The notes below the pieces were generated by a model, which saw nothing but the letters and a program-made list of their open reading frames with translations, was not told where the DNA came from and did not search any database. The position numbers were made by a program, and so were the translations under genes. Shown piece by piece: positions 44,798-59,646 of a stretch of 64,000 nt of DNA (its first letter is position 1; every line of letters starts with the position of its first letter). The stretch is from Viola odorata. Lineage: Eukaryota > Streptophyta > Magnoliopsida > Malpighiales > Violaceae. The DNA is taken from the NCBI GenBank assembly GCA_963691705.1, contig OY829537.1, positions 54,722,304 to 54,786,303 of the forward strand. Direction: 5' to 3'.

Positions 44798-46959
44798 GAC
44801 GTGATCCTTCACAATCCTTAAGAGATGACATGTGCGGATGTGACCAGACACAACATTATCAGACGACACTTGTGGACGTGACCAGACACAACATTAAAAC
44901 CATGATGTGGGGACGTGACCTTTCACAACGCTTAACAGACAACATGTGCGGACGTGACCTGACACAACATTATATGACAACTGTGCAGACGTGACCAGAC
45001 ACAGCATTAAAAATATGATGTGGGGACGTGACCCTTCACAACGCTTAACTGACAACATGTGCGGACGTGACCAGACAAAACCATTAAAAACACGATGTGA
45101 GGGCGTGACCCTGCACAACGCTTAACAGACAACATGTGCGGAAGTGACCAGACACAACATTATCCGACGACATGTGCGTACCTGACCAAACACAACATTA
45201 AATACACGATGTGGGGACGTGACCCTTCACAACGCTTGACAGACAACATGTGCGGAAGTGACAAGACACAACATTATCAGACGAATGTGCGGACGTGACC
45301 AAACACACCATTAAAAACACGATGTGGGGACGTGACCCTTCACAACGCTTAACAGACAACATGTGCGGACGTGACCAGACACAACATTAATAACACGAGG
45401 TGGGGGCGTGACCCTTCACAACGCTTAAGAGATGACATGTGCGGACGCGACCATACACAATATTAAAAACACGATGTGGGGACGTGACCCTTCATAACGC
45501 TTAACAGACGATATATGCGGACGTGACCAGACACAACATTATCAGACGACATATGTTGACGTGACCAGACACAACATTAACAACACGATGTGGGGCCGTG
45601 ACCTTTCACAACACTTAACAGAAAACATATGCATACGTGACCAGACACAACATTATCAGACGAATGTGCGGACGTAACCAAACACAACATTAACAACACG
45701 ATGTGGGGACGTGATCCTTCACAACGCTTAACAGACAACATGTGCGGACGTGACCAGACAAAACCATTAAAAACACGATGTGAGGGCGTGACCCTGCACA
45801 ACGCTTAACAGACAACATGTGCGGAAGTGACCAGACACAACATTATCAGACGACTGTGCGGACGTGATCCTTCACAATCCTTAAGAGATGACATGTGCGG
45901 ATGTGACCAGACACAACATTATCAGACGACACTTGTGGACGTGACCAGACACAACATTAAAACCATGATGTGGGGACGTGACCTTTCACAACGCTTAACA
46001 GACAACATGTGCGGACGTGACCTGACACAACATTATATGACAACTGTGCAGACGTGACCAGACACAGCATTAAAAATATGATGTGGGGACGTGACCCTTC
46101 ACAACGCTTAACTGACAACATGTGCGGACGTGACCAGACAAAACCATTAAAAACACGATGTGAGGGCGTGACCCTGCACAACGCTTAACAGACAACATGT
46201 GCGGAAGTGACCAGACACAACATTATCCGACGACATGTGCGTACCTGACCAAACACAACATTAAATACACGATGTGGGGACGTGACCCTTCACAACGCTT
46301 GACAGACAACATGTGCGGAAGTGACAAGACACAACATTATCAGACGAATGTGCGGACGTGACCAAACACACCATTAAAAACACGATGTGGGGACGTGACC
46401 CTTCACAACGCTTAACAGACAACATGTGCGGACGTGACCAGACACAACATTAATAACACGAGGTGGGGGCGTGACCCTTCACAACGCTTAAGAGATGACA
46501 TGTGCGGACGCGACCATACACAATATTAAAAACACGATGTGGGGACGTGACCCTTCATAACGCTTAACAGACGATATATGCGGACGTGACCAGACACAAC
46601 ATTATCAGACGACATGTGTGGACGTGACCAGACACAACATTAACAACACGATGTGGGGCCGTGACCTTTCACAACACTTAACAGAAAACATATGCATACG
46701 TGACCAGACACAACATTATCAGACGAATGTGCGGACGTAACCAAACACAACATTAACAACACGATGTGGGGACGTGACCTTTCACAACGCTTAACAGACA
46801 ACATGTGCGGACGTGACCTGACACAACATTATATGACGACTGTGCAGACGTGACCAGACACAACATTAAAAACATGATGTGGGGACGTGACCCTTCACAA
46901 CGCTTAACAAACAACATGTGCGGAAGTGACCAGACACAACATTATCAGACGACTGTGCG
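44798..46959. repeat. 1,063-bp + 1,099-bp tandem pair
   Basis: 44798-45860 and 45861-46959 start as copies of each other at a shift of 1,063 bp, sharing gacacttgtggac, cttaactgacaac and gcggacgcgaccatac variants. The first block then crosses over into a 493-type ending (gtgatccttcacaacg followed by the gacaaaacc-type a). The second continues as a normal 1,099-bp block. Confidence 0.83.
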
Positions 46960-48701
46960 GACGTGATCCTTCACAATCCTTAAGAGATGACATGTGCGGA
47001 TGTGACCAGACACAACATTATCAGACGACATGTGTGGACGTGACCAGACACAACATTAACAACACAATGTGGGGCCGTGACCTTTCACAACACTTAACAG
47101 AAAACATATGCATACGTGACCAGACACAACATTATTAGACGAATGTGCGGACGTAACCAAACACAACATTAAGAACACGATGTGGGGACGTGACCCTTCA
47201 CAACGCTTAACAGACAACATGTGCGGAAGTGACCAGACACAACATTATCCGACGACATGTGCGTACCTGACCAAACACAACATTAACAACACGATGTGGG
47301 GTCGTGACCTTTCACAACACTTAACAGAAAACATATGCATACGTGACCAGACACAACATTATATGACGACTGTGCAGACGTGACCAGACACAACATTAAA
47401 AATATGATGTGGGGACGTGACCCTTCACAACGCTTAACAAACAACATGTGCGGAAGTGCCCAGACACAACATTATCAGACGACTGTGCGGACGTGATCCT
47501 TCACAATCCTTAAGAGATGACATGTGCGGATGTGACCAGACACAACATTATCAGACGACATGTGTGGACGTGACCAGACACAACATTAACAACACGATGT
47601 GGGGCCGTGACCTTTCACAACACTTAACAGAAAACATATGCATACGTGACCAGACACAACATTATCAGACGAATGTGCGGACGTAACCAAACACAACATT
47701 AACAACACGATGTGGGGACGTGACCTTTCACAACGCTTAACAGACAACATGTGCGGACGTGACCTGACACAACATTATATGACAACTGTGCAGACGTGAC
47801 CAGACACAGCATTAAAAATATGATGTGGGGACGTGATCCTTCACAACGCTTAACAGACAACATGTGCGGACGTGACCAGACAAAACCATTAAAAACACGA
47901 TGTGAGGGCGTGACCCTGCACAACGCTTAACAGACAACCTGTGCGGAAGTGACCAGACACAACATTATCCGACGACATGTGCGTACCTGACCAAACACAA
48001 CATTAAATACACGATGTGGGGACGTGACCCTTCACAACGCTTGACAGACAACATGTGCGGAAGTGACAAGACACAACATTATCAGACGAATGTGCGGACG
48101 TGACCAAACACACCATTAAAAACACGATGTGGGGACGTGACCCTTCACAACGCTTAACAGACAACATGTGCGGACGTGACCAGACACAACATTAATAACA
48201 CGAGGTGGGGGCGTGACCCTTCACAACGCTTAAGAGATGACATGTGCGGACGTGACCATACACAATATTAAAAACACGATGTGGGGACGTGACCCTTCAT
48301 AACGCTTAACAGACGATATATGCGGACGTGACCAGACACAACATTATCAGACGACATGTGTTGACGTGACCAGACACAACATTAACAACACGATGTGGGG
48401 CCGTGACCTTTCACAACACTTAACAGAAAACATATGCATACGTGACCAGACACAACATTATCAGACGAATGTGCGGACGTAACCAAACACAACATTAACA
48501 ACACGATGTGGGGACGTGACCTTTCACAACGCTTAACAGACAACATGTGCGGACGTGACCTGACACAACATTATATGACGACTGTGCAGACGTGACCAGA
48601 CACAACATTAAAAACATGATGTGGGGACGTGACCCTTCACAACGCTTAACAAACAACATGTGCGGAAGTGACCAGACACAACATTATCAGACGACTGTGC
48701 G
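46960..48701. repeat. 1,742-bp unit (530 + 1,212 bp)
   Basis: It combines a 530-bp block with one hexamer and a 1,212-bp block. Markers are cattattagacg near 47135, acaacctgtgcgg at 47939, and cgtgaccatacac near 48255. The same two-block unit recurs at 52755-54496, a shift of 5,795 bp. Confidence 0.85.
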
Positions 48702-50670
48702 GACGTGATCCTTCACAATCCTTAAGAGATGACATGTGCGGATGTGACCAGACACAACATTATCAGACGACATGTGTGGGCGTGACCAGACACAACATTA
48801 ACAACACGATGTGGGGCCGTGACCTTTCACAACACTTAACAGAAAACATATGCATACGTGACCAGACACAACATTATCAGACGAATGTGCGGACGTAACC
48901 AAACACAACATTAAGAACACGATGTGGGGACGTGACCCTTCACAACGCTTAACAGACAACATGTGCGGAAGTGACCAGACACAACATTATCAGACGACAT
49001 GTGTGGACGTGACCAGACACAACATTAACAACACGATGTGGGGCCGTGACCTTTCACAACACTTAACAGAAAACATATGCATACGTGACCAGACACAACA
49101 TTATTAGACGAATGTGCGGACGTAACCAAACACAACATTAAGAACACGATGTGGGGACGTGACCCTTCACAACGCTTAACAGACAACATGTGCGGAAGTG
49201 ACCAGACACAACATTATCAGACGACATGTGTGGACGTGACCAGACACAACATTAACAACACGATGTGGGGTCGTGACCTTTCACAACACTTAACAGAAAA
49301 CATATGCATACGTGACCAGACACAACATTATATGACGACTGTGCAGACGTGACCAGACACAACATTAAAAATATGATGTGGGGACGTGACCCTTCACAAC
49401 GCTTAACAAACAACATGTGCGGAAGTGACCAGACACAACATTATCAGACGACTGTGCGGACGTGATCCTTCACAATCCTTAAGAGATGACATGTGCGGAT
49501 GTGACCAGACACAACATTATCAGACGACATGTGTGGACGTGACCAGACACAACATTAACAACACGATGTGGGGCCGTGACCTTTCACAACACTTAACAGA
49601 AAACATATGCATACGTGACCAGACACAACATTATCAGACGAATGTGCGGACGTAACCAAACACAACATTAACAATACGATGTGGGGACGTGACCTTTCAC
49701 AACGCTTAACAGACAACATGTGCGGACGTGACCTGACACAACATTATATGACAACTGTGCAGACGTGACCAGACACAGCATTAAAAATATGATGTGGGGA
49801 CGTGATCCTTCACAACGCTTAACAGACAACATGTGCGGACGTGACCAGACAAAACCATTAAAAACACGATGTGAGGGCGTGACCCTGCACAACGCTTAAC
49901 AGACAACCTGTGCGGAAGTGACCAGACACAACATTATCCGACGACATGTGCGTACCTGACCAAACACAACATTAAATACACGATGTGGGGACGTGACCCT
50001 TCACAACGCTTGACAGACAACATGTGCGGAAGTGACAAGACACAACATTATCAGACGAATGTGCGGACGTGACCAAACACACCATTAAAAACACGATGTG
50101 GGGACGTGACCCTTCACAACGCTTAACAGACAACATGTGCGGACGTGACCAGACACAACATTAATAACACGAGGTGGGGGCGTGACCCTTCACAACGCTT
50201 AAGAGATGACATGTGCGGACGTGACCATACACAATATTAAAAACACGATGTGGGGACGTGACCCTTCATAACGCTTAACAGACGATATATGCGGACGTGA
50301 CCAGACACAACATTATCAGACGACATGTGTTGACGTGACCAGACACAACATTAACAACACGATGTGGGGCCGTGACCTTTCACAACACTTAACAGAAAAC
50401 ATATGCATACGTGACCAGACACAACATTATCAGACGAATGTGCGGACGTAACCAAACACAACATTAACAACACGATGTGGGGACGTGACCTTTCACAACG
50501 CTTAACAGACAACATGTGCGGACGTGACCTGACACAACATTATATGACGACTGTGCAGACGTGACCAGACACAACATTAAAAACATGATGTGGGGACGTG
50601 ACCCTTCACAACGCTTAACAAACAACATGTGCGGAAGTGACCAGACACAACATTATCAGACGACTGTGCG
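48702..50670. repeat. 1,969-bp unit (757 + 1,212 bp)
   Basis: It equals the previous 1,742-bp unit plus one 227-bp hexamer; hexamer starts are at 48922 and 49149. It shares acaacctgtgcgg at 49908 and cgtgaccatacac near 50225 with its neighbours, so the two units are sister copies that differ by one hexamer step. Confidence 0.86.
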
Positions 50671-52754
50671 GACGTGATCCTTCACAATCCTTAAGAGATG
50701 ACATGTGCGGATGTGACCAGACACAACATTATCAGACGACATGTGTGGGCGTGACCAGACACAACATTAACAACACGATGTGGGGCCGTGACCTTTCACA
50801 ACACTTAACAGAAAACATATGCATACGTGACCAGACACAACATTATCAGACGAATGTGCGGACGTAACCAAACACAACATTAAGAACACGATGTGGGGAC
50901 GTGACCCTTCACAATGCTTAACAGACAACATGTGCGGAAGTGACCAGACACAACATTATCAGACGACATGTGTGGACGTGACCAGACACAACATTAACAA
51001 CACGATGTGGGGCCGTGACCTTTCACAACACTTAACAGAAAACATATGCATACGTGACCAGACACAACATTATCAGACGAATGTGCGGACGTAACCAAAC
51101 ACAACATTAACAACACGATGTGGGGACGTGACCTTTCACAACGCTTAACAGACAACATGTGCGGACGTGACCTGACACAACATTATATGACAACTGTGCA
51201 GACGTGACCAGACACAACATTAAAAATATGATGTGGGGACGTGACCCTTCACAACGCTTAACAGACAACATGTGCGGACGTGACCAGACAAAACCATTAA
51301 AAACACGATGTGAGGGCGTGACCCTGCACAACGCTTAACAGACAACATGTGCGGAAGTGACCAGACACAACATTATCCGACGACATGTGCGTACCTGACC
51401 AAACACAACATTAAATACACGATGTGGGGACGTGACCCTTCACAACGCTTGACAGACAACATGTGCGGAAGTGACAAGACACAACATTATCAGACGAATG
51501 TGCGGACGTGACCAAACACACCATTAAAAACACGAGGTGGGGGCGTGACCCTTCACAACGCTTAAGAGATGACATGTGCGGACGTGACAAGACACAATAT
51601 TAAAAACACGATGTGGGGACGTGACCCTTCATAACGCTTAACAGACGATATATGCGGACGTGACCAGACACAACATTATCAGACGACATGTGTGGACGTG
51701 ACCAAACACAACATTAACAACACGATGTGGGGACGTGACCTATCACAACGCTTAACAGACAACATGTGCGGACGTGACCTGACACAACATTATATGACAA
51801 CTGTGCAGACGTGACCAAACACAGCATTAAAAATATGATGTGGGGACGTGACCCTTCACAACGCTTAACAGACAACAAGTGCGGACGTGACCAGACAAAA
51901 CCATTAAAAACACGATGTGAGGGCGTGACCCTGCACAACGCTTAACAGACAACATGTGCGGAAGTGACCAGACACAACATTATCAGACGACATGTGCGTA
52001 CCTGACCAAACACAACATTAAATACACGATGTGGGGACGTGACCCTTCACAACGCTTGACAGACAACATGTGCGGAAGTGACAAGACACAACATTATCAG
52101 ACGAATGTGCGGACGTGACGAAACACACCATTACAAACACGATTTGGGGACGTGACACTTCACAACGCTTAACAGACAACATGTGCGGACGTGACTAGAC
52201 ACAACATCATCAGACGACTGTGCGGACGTGACCAGACACAACATTAAAACACACAAGGTGGGGAGGTGACCCTTCATAACGCTTAAGAGATGACATGTGC
52301 GGACGTGACCAGACACAACATTAAAAATACGATGTGGGGACGTGGCCCTTCACAACGCTTAACAGACAACATGTGCGGAAGTGACCAGACACAACATTAT
52401 CAGACGACTGTGCGGACGTGACTAGACATAGCATTAAAAACACGATGTGGGGACGTGACCATTCACGACGCTTAAGAGATGACATGTGCGGACGTGACCA
52501 GACACAACATTACCAGATGGCATATGAGGACGTGACCAGACACATCATTAACAACACGATGTGGGGACGTGACCTTTCACAACGCTTAACAAATAACATG
52601 TGCGGACGTGACTTGACACAACATTATCAGAGGACTGTGTAGACGTGACTAGACACAGTATTAAAAATATGATGTGGGGACGTGACCCTTCACAACGCTT
52701 AACAGACAACATGTGCGGAAGTGACCAGACACAACATTATCAGACGACTGTGCG
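50671..52754. repeat. 2,084-bp unit (55 monomers)
   Basis: It starts with a hexamer-bearing part, then carries uncommon monomers: gtgacctatcac at about 51737, acaacaagtgcgg near 51875, cacgatttgggg near 52140, the acacaaggtggggaggtg form at 52251, and cattcacgacgctt near 52460. It recurs almost entirely from 54497 at a shift of 3,826 bp. Confidence 0.84.
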
Positions 52755-54496
52755 GACGTGATCCTTCACAATCCTTAAGAGATGACATGTGCGGATGTGA
52801 CCAGACACAACATTATCAGACGACATGTGTGGACGTGACCAGACACAACATTAACAACACGATGTGGGGCCGTGACCTTTCACAACACTTAACAGAAAAC
52901 ATATGCATACGTGACCAGACACAACATTATTAGACGAATGTGCGGACGTAACCAAACACAACATTAAGAACACGATGTGGGGACGTGACCCTTCACAACG
53001 CTTAACAGACAACATGTGCGGAAGTGACCAGACACAACATTATCAGACGACATGTGTGGACGTGACCAGACACAACATTAACAACACGATGTGGGGTCGT
53101 GACCTTTCACAACACTTAACAGAAAACATATGCATACGTGACCAGACACAACATTATATGACGACTGTGCAGACGTGACCAGACACAACATTAAAAACAT
53201 GATGTGGGGACGTGACCCTTCACAACGCTTAACAAACAACATGTGCGGAAGTGACCAGAAACAACATTATCAGACGACTGTGCGGACGTGATCCTTCACA
53301 ATCCTTAAGAGATGACATGTGCGGATGTGACCAGACACAACATTATCAGACGACATGTGTGGACGTGACCAGACACAACATTAACAACACGATGTGGGGC
53401 CGTGACCTTTCACAACACTTAACAGAAAACATATGCATACGTGACCAGACACAACATTATCAGACGAATGTGCGGACGTAACCAAACACAACATTAACAA
53501 CACGATGTGGGGACGTGACCTTTCACAACGCTTAACAGACAACATGTGCGGACGTGACCTGACACAACATTATATGACAACTGTGCAGACGTGACCAGAC
53601 ACAGCATTAAAAATATGATGTGGGGACGTGATCCTTCACAACGCTTAACAGACAACATGTGCGGACGTGACCAGACAAAACCATTAAAAACACGATGTGA
53701 GGGCGTGACCCTGCACAACGCTTAACAGACAACCTGTGCGGAAGTGACCAGACACAACATTATCCGACGACATGTGCGTACCTGACCAAACACAACATTA
53801 AATACACGATGTGGGGACGTGACCCTTCACAACGCTTGACAGACAACATGTGCGGAAGTGACAAGACACAACATTATCAGACGAATGTGCGGACGTGACC
53901 AAACACACCATTAAAAACACGATGTGGGGACGTGACCCTTCACAACGCTTAACAGACAACATGTGCGGACGTGACCAGACACAACATTAATAACACGAGG
54001 TGGGGGCGTGACCCTTCACAACGCTTAAGAGATGACATGTGCGGACGTGACCATACACAATATTAAAAACACGATGTGGGGACGTGACCCTTCATAACGC
54101 TTAACAGACGATATATGCGGACGTGACCAGACACAACATTATCAGACGACATGTGTTGACGTGACCAGACACAACATTAACAACACGATGTGGGGCCGTG
54201 ACCTTTCACAACACTTAACAGAAAACATATGCATACGTGACCAGACACAACATTATCAGACGAATGTGCGGACGTAACCAAACACAACATTAACAACACG
54301 ATGTGGGGACGTGACCTTTCACAACGCTTAACAGACAACATGTGCGGACGTGACCTGACACAACATTATATGACGACTGTGCAGACGTGACCAGACACAA
54401 CATTAAAAACATGATGTGGGGACGTGACCCTTCACAACGCTTAACAAACAACATGTGCGGAAGTGACCAGACACAACATTATCAGACGACTGTGCG
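52755..54496. repeat. 1,742-bp unit, second copy
   Basis: It is homologous to 46960-48701 at a shift of 5,795 bp, including cattattagacg near 52930 and acaacctgtgcgg at 53734. It sits between the two copies of the 2,084-bp unit, which creates the 3,826-bp period (2,084 + 1,742). Confidence 0.86.
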
Positions 54497-57183
54497 GACG
54501 TGATCCTTCACAATCCTTAAGAGATGACATGTGCGGATGTGACCAGACACAACATTATCAGACGACATGTGTGGGCGTGACCAGACACAACATTAACAAC
54601 ACGATGTGGGGCCGTGACCTTTCACAACACTTAACAGAAAACATATGCATACGTGACCAGACACAACATTATCAGACGAATGTGCGGACGTAACCAAACA
54701 CAACATTAAGAACACGATGTGGGGACGTGACCCTTCACAACGCTTAACAGACAACATGTGCGGAAGTGACCAGACACAACATTATCAGACGACATGTGTG
54801 GACGTGACCAGACACAACATTAACAACACGATGTGGGGCCGTGACCTTTCACAACACTTAACAGAAAACATATGCATACGTGACCAGACACAACATTATC
54901 AGACGAATGTGCGGACGTAACCAAACACAACATTAACAACACGATGTGGGGACGTGACCTTTCACAACGCTTAACAGACAACATGTGCGGACGTGACCTG
55001 ACACAACATTATATGACAACTGTGCAGACGTGACCAGACACAACATTAAAAATATGATGTGGGGACGTGACCCTTCACAACGCTTAACAGACAACATGTG
55101 CGGACGTGACCAGACAAAACCATTAAAAACACGATGTGAGGGCGTGACCCTGCACAACGCTTAACAGACAACATGTGCGGAAGTGACCAGACACAACATT
55201 ATCCGACGACATGTGCGTACCTGACCAAACACAACATTAAATACACGATGTGGGGACGTGACCCTTCACAACGCTTGACAGACAACATGTGCGGAAGTGA
55301 CAAGACACAACATTATCAGACGAATGTGCGGACGTGACCAAACACACCATTAAAAACACGAGGTGGGGGCGTGACCCTTCACAACGCTTAAGAGATGACA
55401 TGTGCGGACGTGACAAGACACAATATTAAAAACACGATGTGGGGACGTGACCCTTCATAACGCTTAACAGACGATATATGCGGACGTGACCAGACACAAC
55501 ATTATCAGACGACATGTGTGGACGTGACCAAACACAACATTAACAACACGATGTGGGGACGTGACCTATCACAACGCTTAACAGACAACATGTGCGGACG
55601 TGACCTGACACAACATTATATGACAACTGTGCAGACGTGACCAAACACAGCATTAAAAATATGATGTGGGGACGTGACCCTTCACAACGCTTAACAGACA
55701 ACAAGTGCGGACGTGACCAGACAAAACCATTAAAAACACGATGTGAGGGCGTGACCCTGCACAACGCTTAACAGACAACATGTGCGGAAGTGACCAGACA
55801 CAACATTATCAGACGACATGAGCGTACCTGACCAAACACAACATTAAATACACGATGTGGGGACGTGACCCTTCACAACGCTTGACAGACAACATGTGCG
55901 GAAGTGACAAGACACAACATTATCAGACGAATGTGCGGACGTGACGAAACACACCATTACAAACACGATTTGGGGACGTGACTAGACACAACATCATCAG
56001 ACGACTGTGCGGACGTGACCAGACACAACATTAAAACACACAAGGTGGGGAGGTGACCCTTCATAACGCTTAAGAGATGACATGTGCGGACGTGACCAGA
56101 CACAACATTAAAAATACGATGTGGGGACGTGGCCCTTCACAACGCTTAACAGACAACATGTGCGGAAGTGACCAGACACAACATTATCAGACGACTGTGC
56201 GGACGTGACTAGACATAGCCTTAAAAACACGATGTGGGGACGTGACCATTCACGACGCTTAAGAGATGACATGTGCGGACGTGACCAGACACAACATTAC
56301 CAGACGGCATATGAGGACGTGACCAGACACATCATTAACAACACGATGTGGGGACGTGACCTTTCACAACGCTTAACAAATAACATGTGCGGACGTGACT
56401 TGACACAACATTATCAGAGGACTGTGTAGACGTGACTAGACACAGTATTAAAAATATGATGTGGGGACGTGACCCTTCACAACGCTTAACAGACAACATG
56501 TGCGGACGTGACCAGACACAATATTATCAGACGACTGTGCGGACGTGACCAAACACAATATTAAAAACACGATGTGGGGACGTGACCCTTCACAACGCTT
56601 AACAGACAACATGTGCGGATGTGACCAGACACAACATTATCAGACGACATGTGCGTACCTGACCAAACACAACATTAAATACACGATGTGGGGACGTGAC
56701 CCTTCACAACGCTTAAGAGATGACATGTGCGGACGTGACCAGACACAATATTAAAAACACGATGTGGGGACGTGACCCTTCATAATGCTTAACAGACGAT
56801 ATATGCGGACGTGACCAGACACAAAATTAACAACACGATGTGGGGCCGTGACCTTTCACAACACTTAACAGAAAACATATGCATACGTGACCAGACACAA
56901 CATTATCAGACGAATGTGCGGACGTAACCAAACACAACATTAAGAACACGATGTGGGGACGTGACCAGACACAACATTAACAACACGATGTGGGGACGTG
57001 ACCTTTCACAACGCTTAACAGACAACATGTGCGGACGTGACCTGACACAACATTATATGACGACTGTGCAGACGTGACCAGACACAACATTAAAAACATG
57101 ATGTGGGGACGTGACCCTTCACAACGCTTAACAAACAACATGTGCGGAAGTGACCAGACACAACATTATCAGACGACTATGCG
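54497..57183. repeat. 2,687-bp unit, partial 3,826-bp copy
   Basis: Up to about 56503 it copies 50671-52716, first at a shift of 3,826 bp and, after a one-monomer deletion near 55979, at 3,787 bp. Beyond that it changes to a different order with cacaatattatcag and gtgcggatgtgacc monomers. A short a-a junction, ggggacgtgaccagacac, is present near 56960. Confidence 0.82.
55967..55993. repeat. One-monomer (39-bp) deletion junction
   Basis: The sequence reads cacgatttggggacgtgac followed directly by tagacacaac. The homologous site near 52139 has 39 more bases, one complete b monomer, between the two gacgtgac cores. The deletion lies between those identical cores. Confidence 0.85.
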
Positions 57184-57486
57184 GACGTGATCCTTCACAA
57201 TCCTTAAGAGATGACATGTGCGGATGTGACCAGACACAACATTATCAGACGACATGTGTGGACGTGACCAGACACAACATTAAGAACACGATGTGGGGCC
57301 GTGACCTTTCACAACACTTAACAGAAAACATATGCATACGTGACCAGACACAACATTATCAGACGAATGTGCGGACGTAACCAAACACAACATTAAGAAC
57401 ACGATGTGGGGACGTGACCCTTCACAACGCTTAACAGACAACATGTGCGGAAGTGACCAGACACAACATTATCAGACGACTGTGCG
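57184..57486. repeat. 303-bp block (8 monomers), zero-hexamer form
   Basis: This is the shortest b*-to-b* spacing in the window. It equals the 530-bp block minus 227 bp and the 757-bp block minus 454 bp, so it represents the state without the additional hexamer. Confidence 0.82.
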
Positions 57487-58661
57487 GACGTGATCCTTCA
57501 CAATCCTTAAGAGATGACATGTGCGGATGTGACCAGACACAACATTATCAGACGACATGTGTGGACGTGACCAGACACAACATTAAAACCACGATGTGGG
57601 GACGTGACCTTTCACAACGCTTAACAGACAACATGTGCGGACGTGACCTGACACAACATTATATGACAACTGTGCAGACGTGACCAGACACAGCATTAAA
57701 AATATGATGTGGGGACGTGACCCTTCACAACGCTTAACAGACAACATGTGCGGACGTGACCAGACAAAACCATTAAAAACACGATGTGAGGGCGTGACCC
57801 TGCACAACGCTTAACAGACAACACGTGCGGAAGTGACCAGACACAACATTATCCGACGACATGTGCGTACCTGACCAAACACAACATTAAATACACGATG
57901 TGGGGACGTGACCCTTCACAACGCTTGACAGACAACATGTGCGGAAGTGACAAGACACAACATTATCAGACGAATGTGCGGACGTGACGAAACACACCAT
58001 TACAAACACGATGTGGGGACGTGACACTTCACAACGCTTAACAGACAACATGTGCGGACGTGACCAGACACAACATTATCAGACGATTGAGCGGACGTGA
58101 CCAGACCCAACATTAAAACACACAAGGTGGGGAGGTGACCATTCATAACGCTTAAGAGATGACATGTGTGGACGTGACCAGACACAACATTAAAAATACG
58201 ATGTGGGGACGTGGCCCTTCACAACGCTTAACAGACAACATGTGCGGAAGTGACCAGACACAACATTATCAGACGACTGTGCGGACGTTACCAGACACAG
58301 CATTAAAAACACAATGTGGGGACGTGACTCTTCAAAACGCTTAACAGACAACATGTACGGACGTGAGCCTTCAAAACGCTTAACAAACAACATATGCGGA
58401 CGTGACTAGACACAACATTATCAAACCACTGTGCGGACGTGACCAAACACAATATTAAAATCATGATGTGGGGACGTGACCCTTCACAACCCTTAACAGA
58501 CAACATGTGCGGACGTGACCAGACACAACATTATCAGACGAATGTGCGGACGTAACCAAACACAACATTAAGAACACGATGTGAGGACGTGACCCTTCAC
58601 AACGCTTAACAGACAACATGTGCGGAAGTGACCAGACACAACATTATCAGACGACTGTGCG
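57487..58661. repeat. 1,175-bp block with first copy of a 985-bp repeat
   Basis: This 31-monomer block starts like the 493/1,099-type blocks with a gacaaaacc-type a. From about 57860 it contains monomers that recur 985 bp downstream: gtgacgaaacacacc, the acacaaggtggggagg form at 58119, tacggacgtgagcc, and gtggcccttcac. These rare forms are otherwise found in the 50-56 kb units. Confidence 0.83.
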
Positions 58662-59646
58662 GACGTGATCCTTCACAATCCTTAAGAGATGACATGTGCG
58701 GATGTGACCAGACACAACATTATCAGACGACACTTGCGGACGTGACCAAACACACCATTAAAAACACTATGTGGGGACGTGACCCTTCACAACGCTTAAC
58801 AGACAACATGTGCGGACGTGACCAGACACAACATTATCAGACGACTTGTGCGTACCTGACCAAACACAACATTAAATACACGATGTGGGGACGTGACCCT
58901 TCACAACGCTTGACAGACAACATGTGCGGAAGTGACAAGACACAACATTATCAGACGAATGTGCGGACGTGACGAAACACACCATTACAAACCCGATGTG
59001 GGGACGTGACACTTCACAACGCTTAACAGACAACATGTGCGGACGTGACCAGACACAACATTATCAGACAACTGTGCGGACGTGACCAGACACAACATTA
59101 AAACACACAAGGTGGGGAGGTGACCCTTCATAACGCTTAAGAGATGACATGTGCGGACGTGACCAGACACAACATTAAAAATACGATGTGGGGACGTGGC
59201 CCTTCACAACGCTTAACAGACAACATGTGCGGAAGTGACCAGACACAACATTATCAGACGACTGTGCGGACGTTACCAGACACAGCATTAAAAACACAAT
59301 GTGGGGACGTGACTCTTCAAAACGCTTAACAGACAACATGTACGGACGTGACCCTTCAAAACGCTTAACAAACAACATATGCGGACGTGACTAGACACAA
59401 CATTATCAAACGACTGTGCGGACGTGACCAAACACAATATTAAAACCATGATGTGGGGACGTGACCCTTCACAACCCTTAACAGACAACATGTGCGGACG
59501 TGACCAGACACAACATTATCAGACGAATGTGCGGACGTAACCAAACACAACATTAAGAACACGATGTGGGGACGTGACCCTTCACAACGCTTAACAGACA
59601 ACATGTGCGGAAGTGACCAGACACAACATTATCAGACGACTGTGCG
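58662..59646. repeat. 985-bp block (26 monomers), second copy
   Basis: From about 58845 to 59720 it repeats 57860-58735 at a constant shift of 985 bp. About ten single-base differences separate the copies, for example acaaacccgatg at about 58990 and cagacaactgtg near 59065. The first 180 bp belong to a different local order with cacttgcggacg and acttgtgcgtacc variants. Confidence 0.85.

Noticed and set aside
58628..58972. Longest open frame (114 codons) as a possible repeat-protein gene
   Set aside because: It is an accidental run in which monomer lengths keep one frame open. The related 985-bp copy at 59613 is shorter because of an ordinary monomer change, with no sign of selection for the frame.
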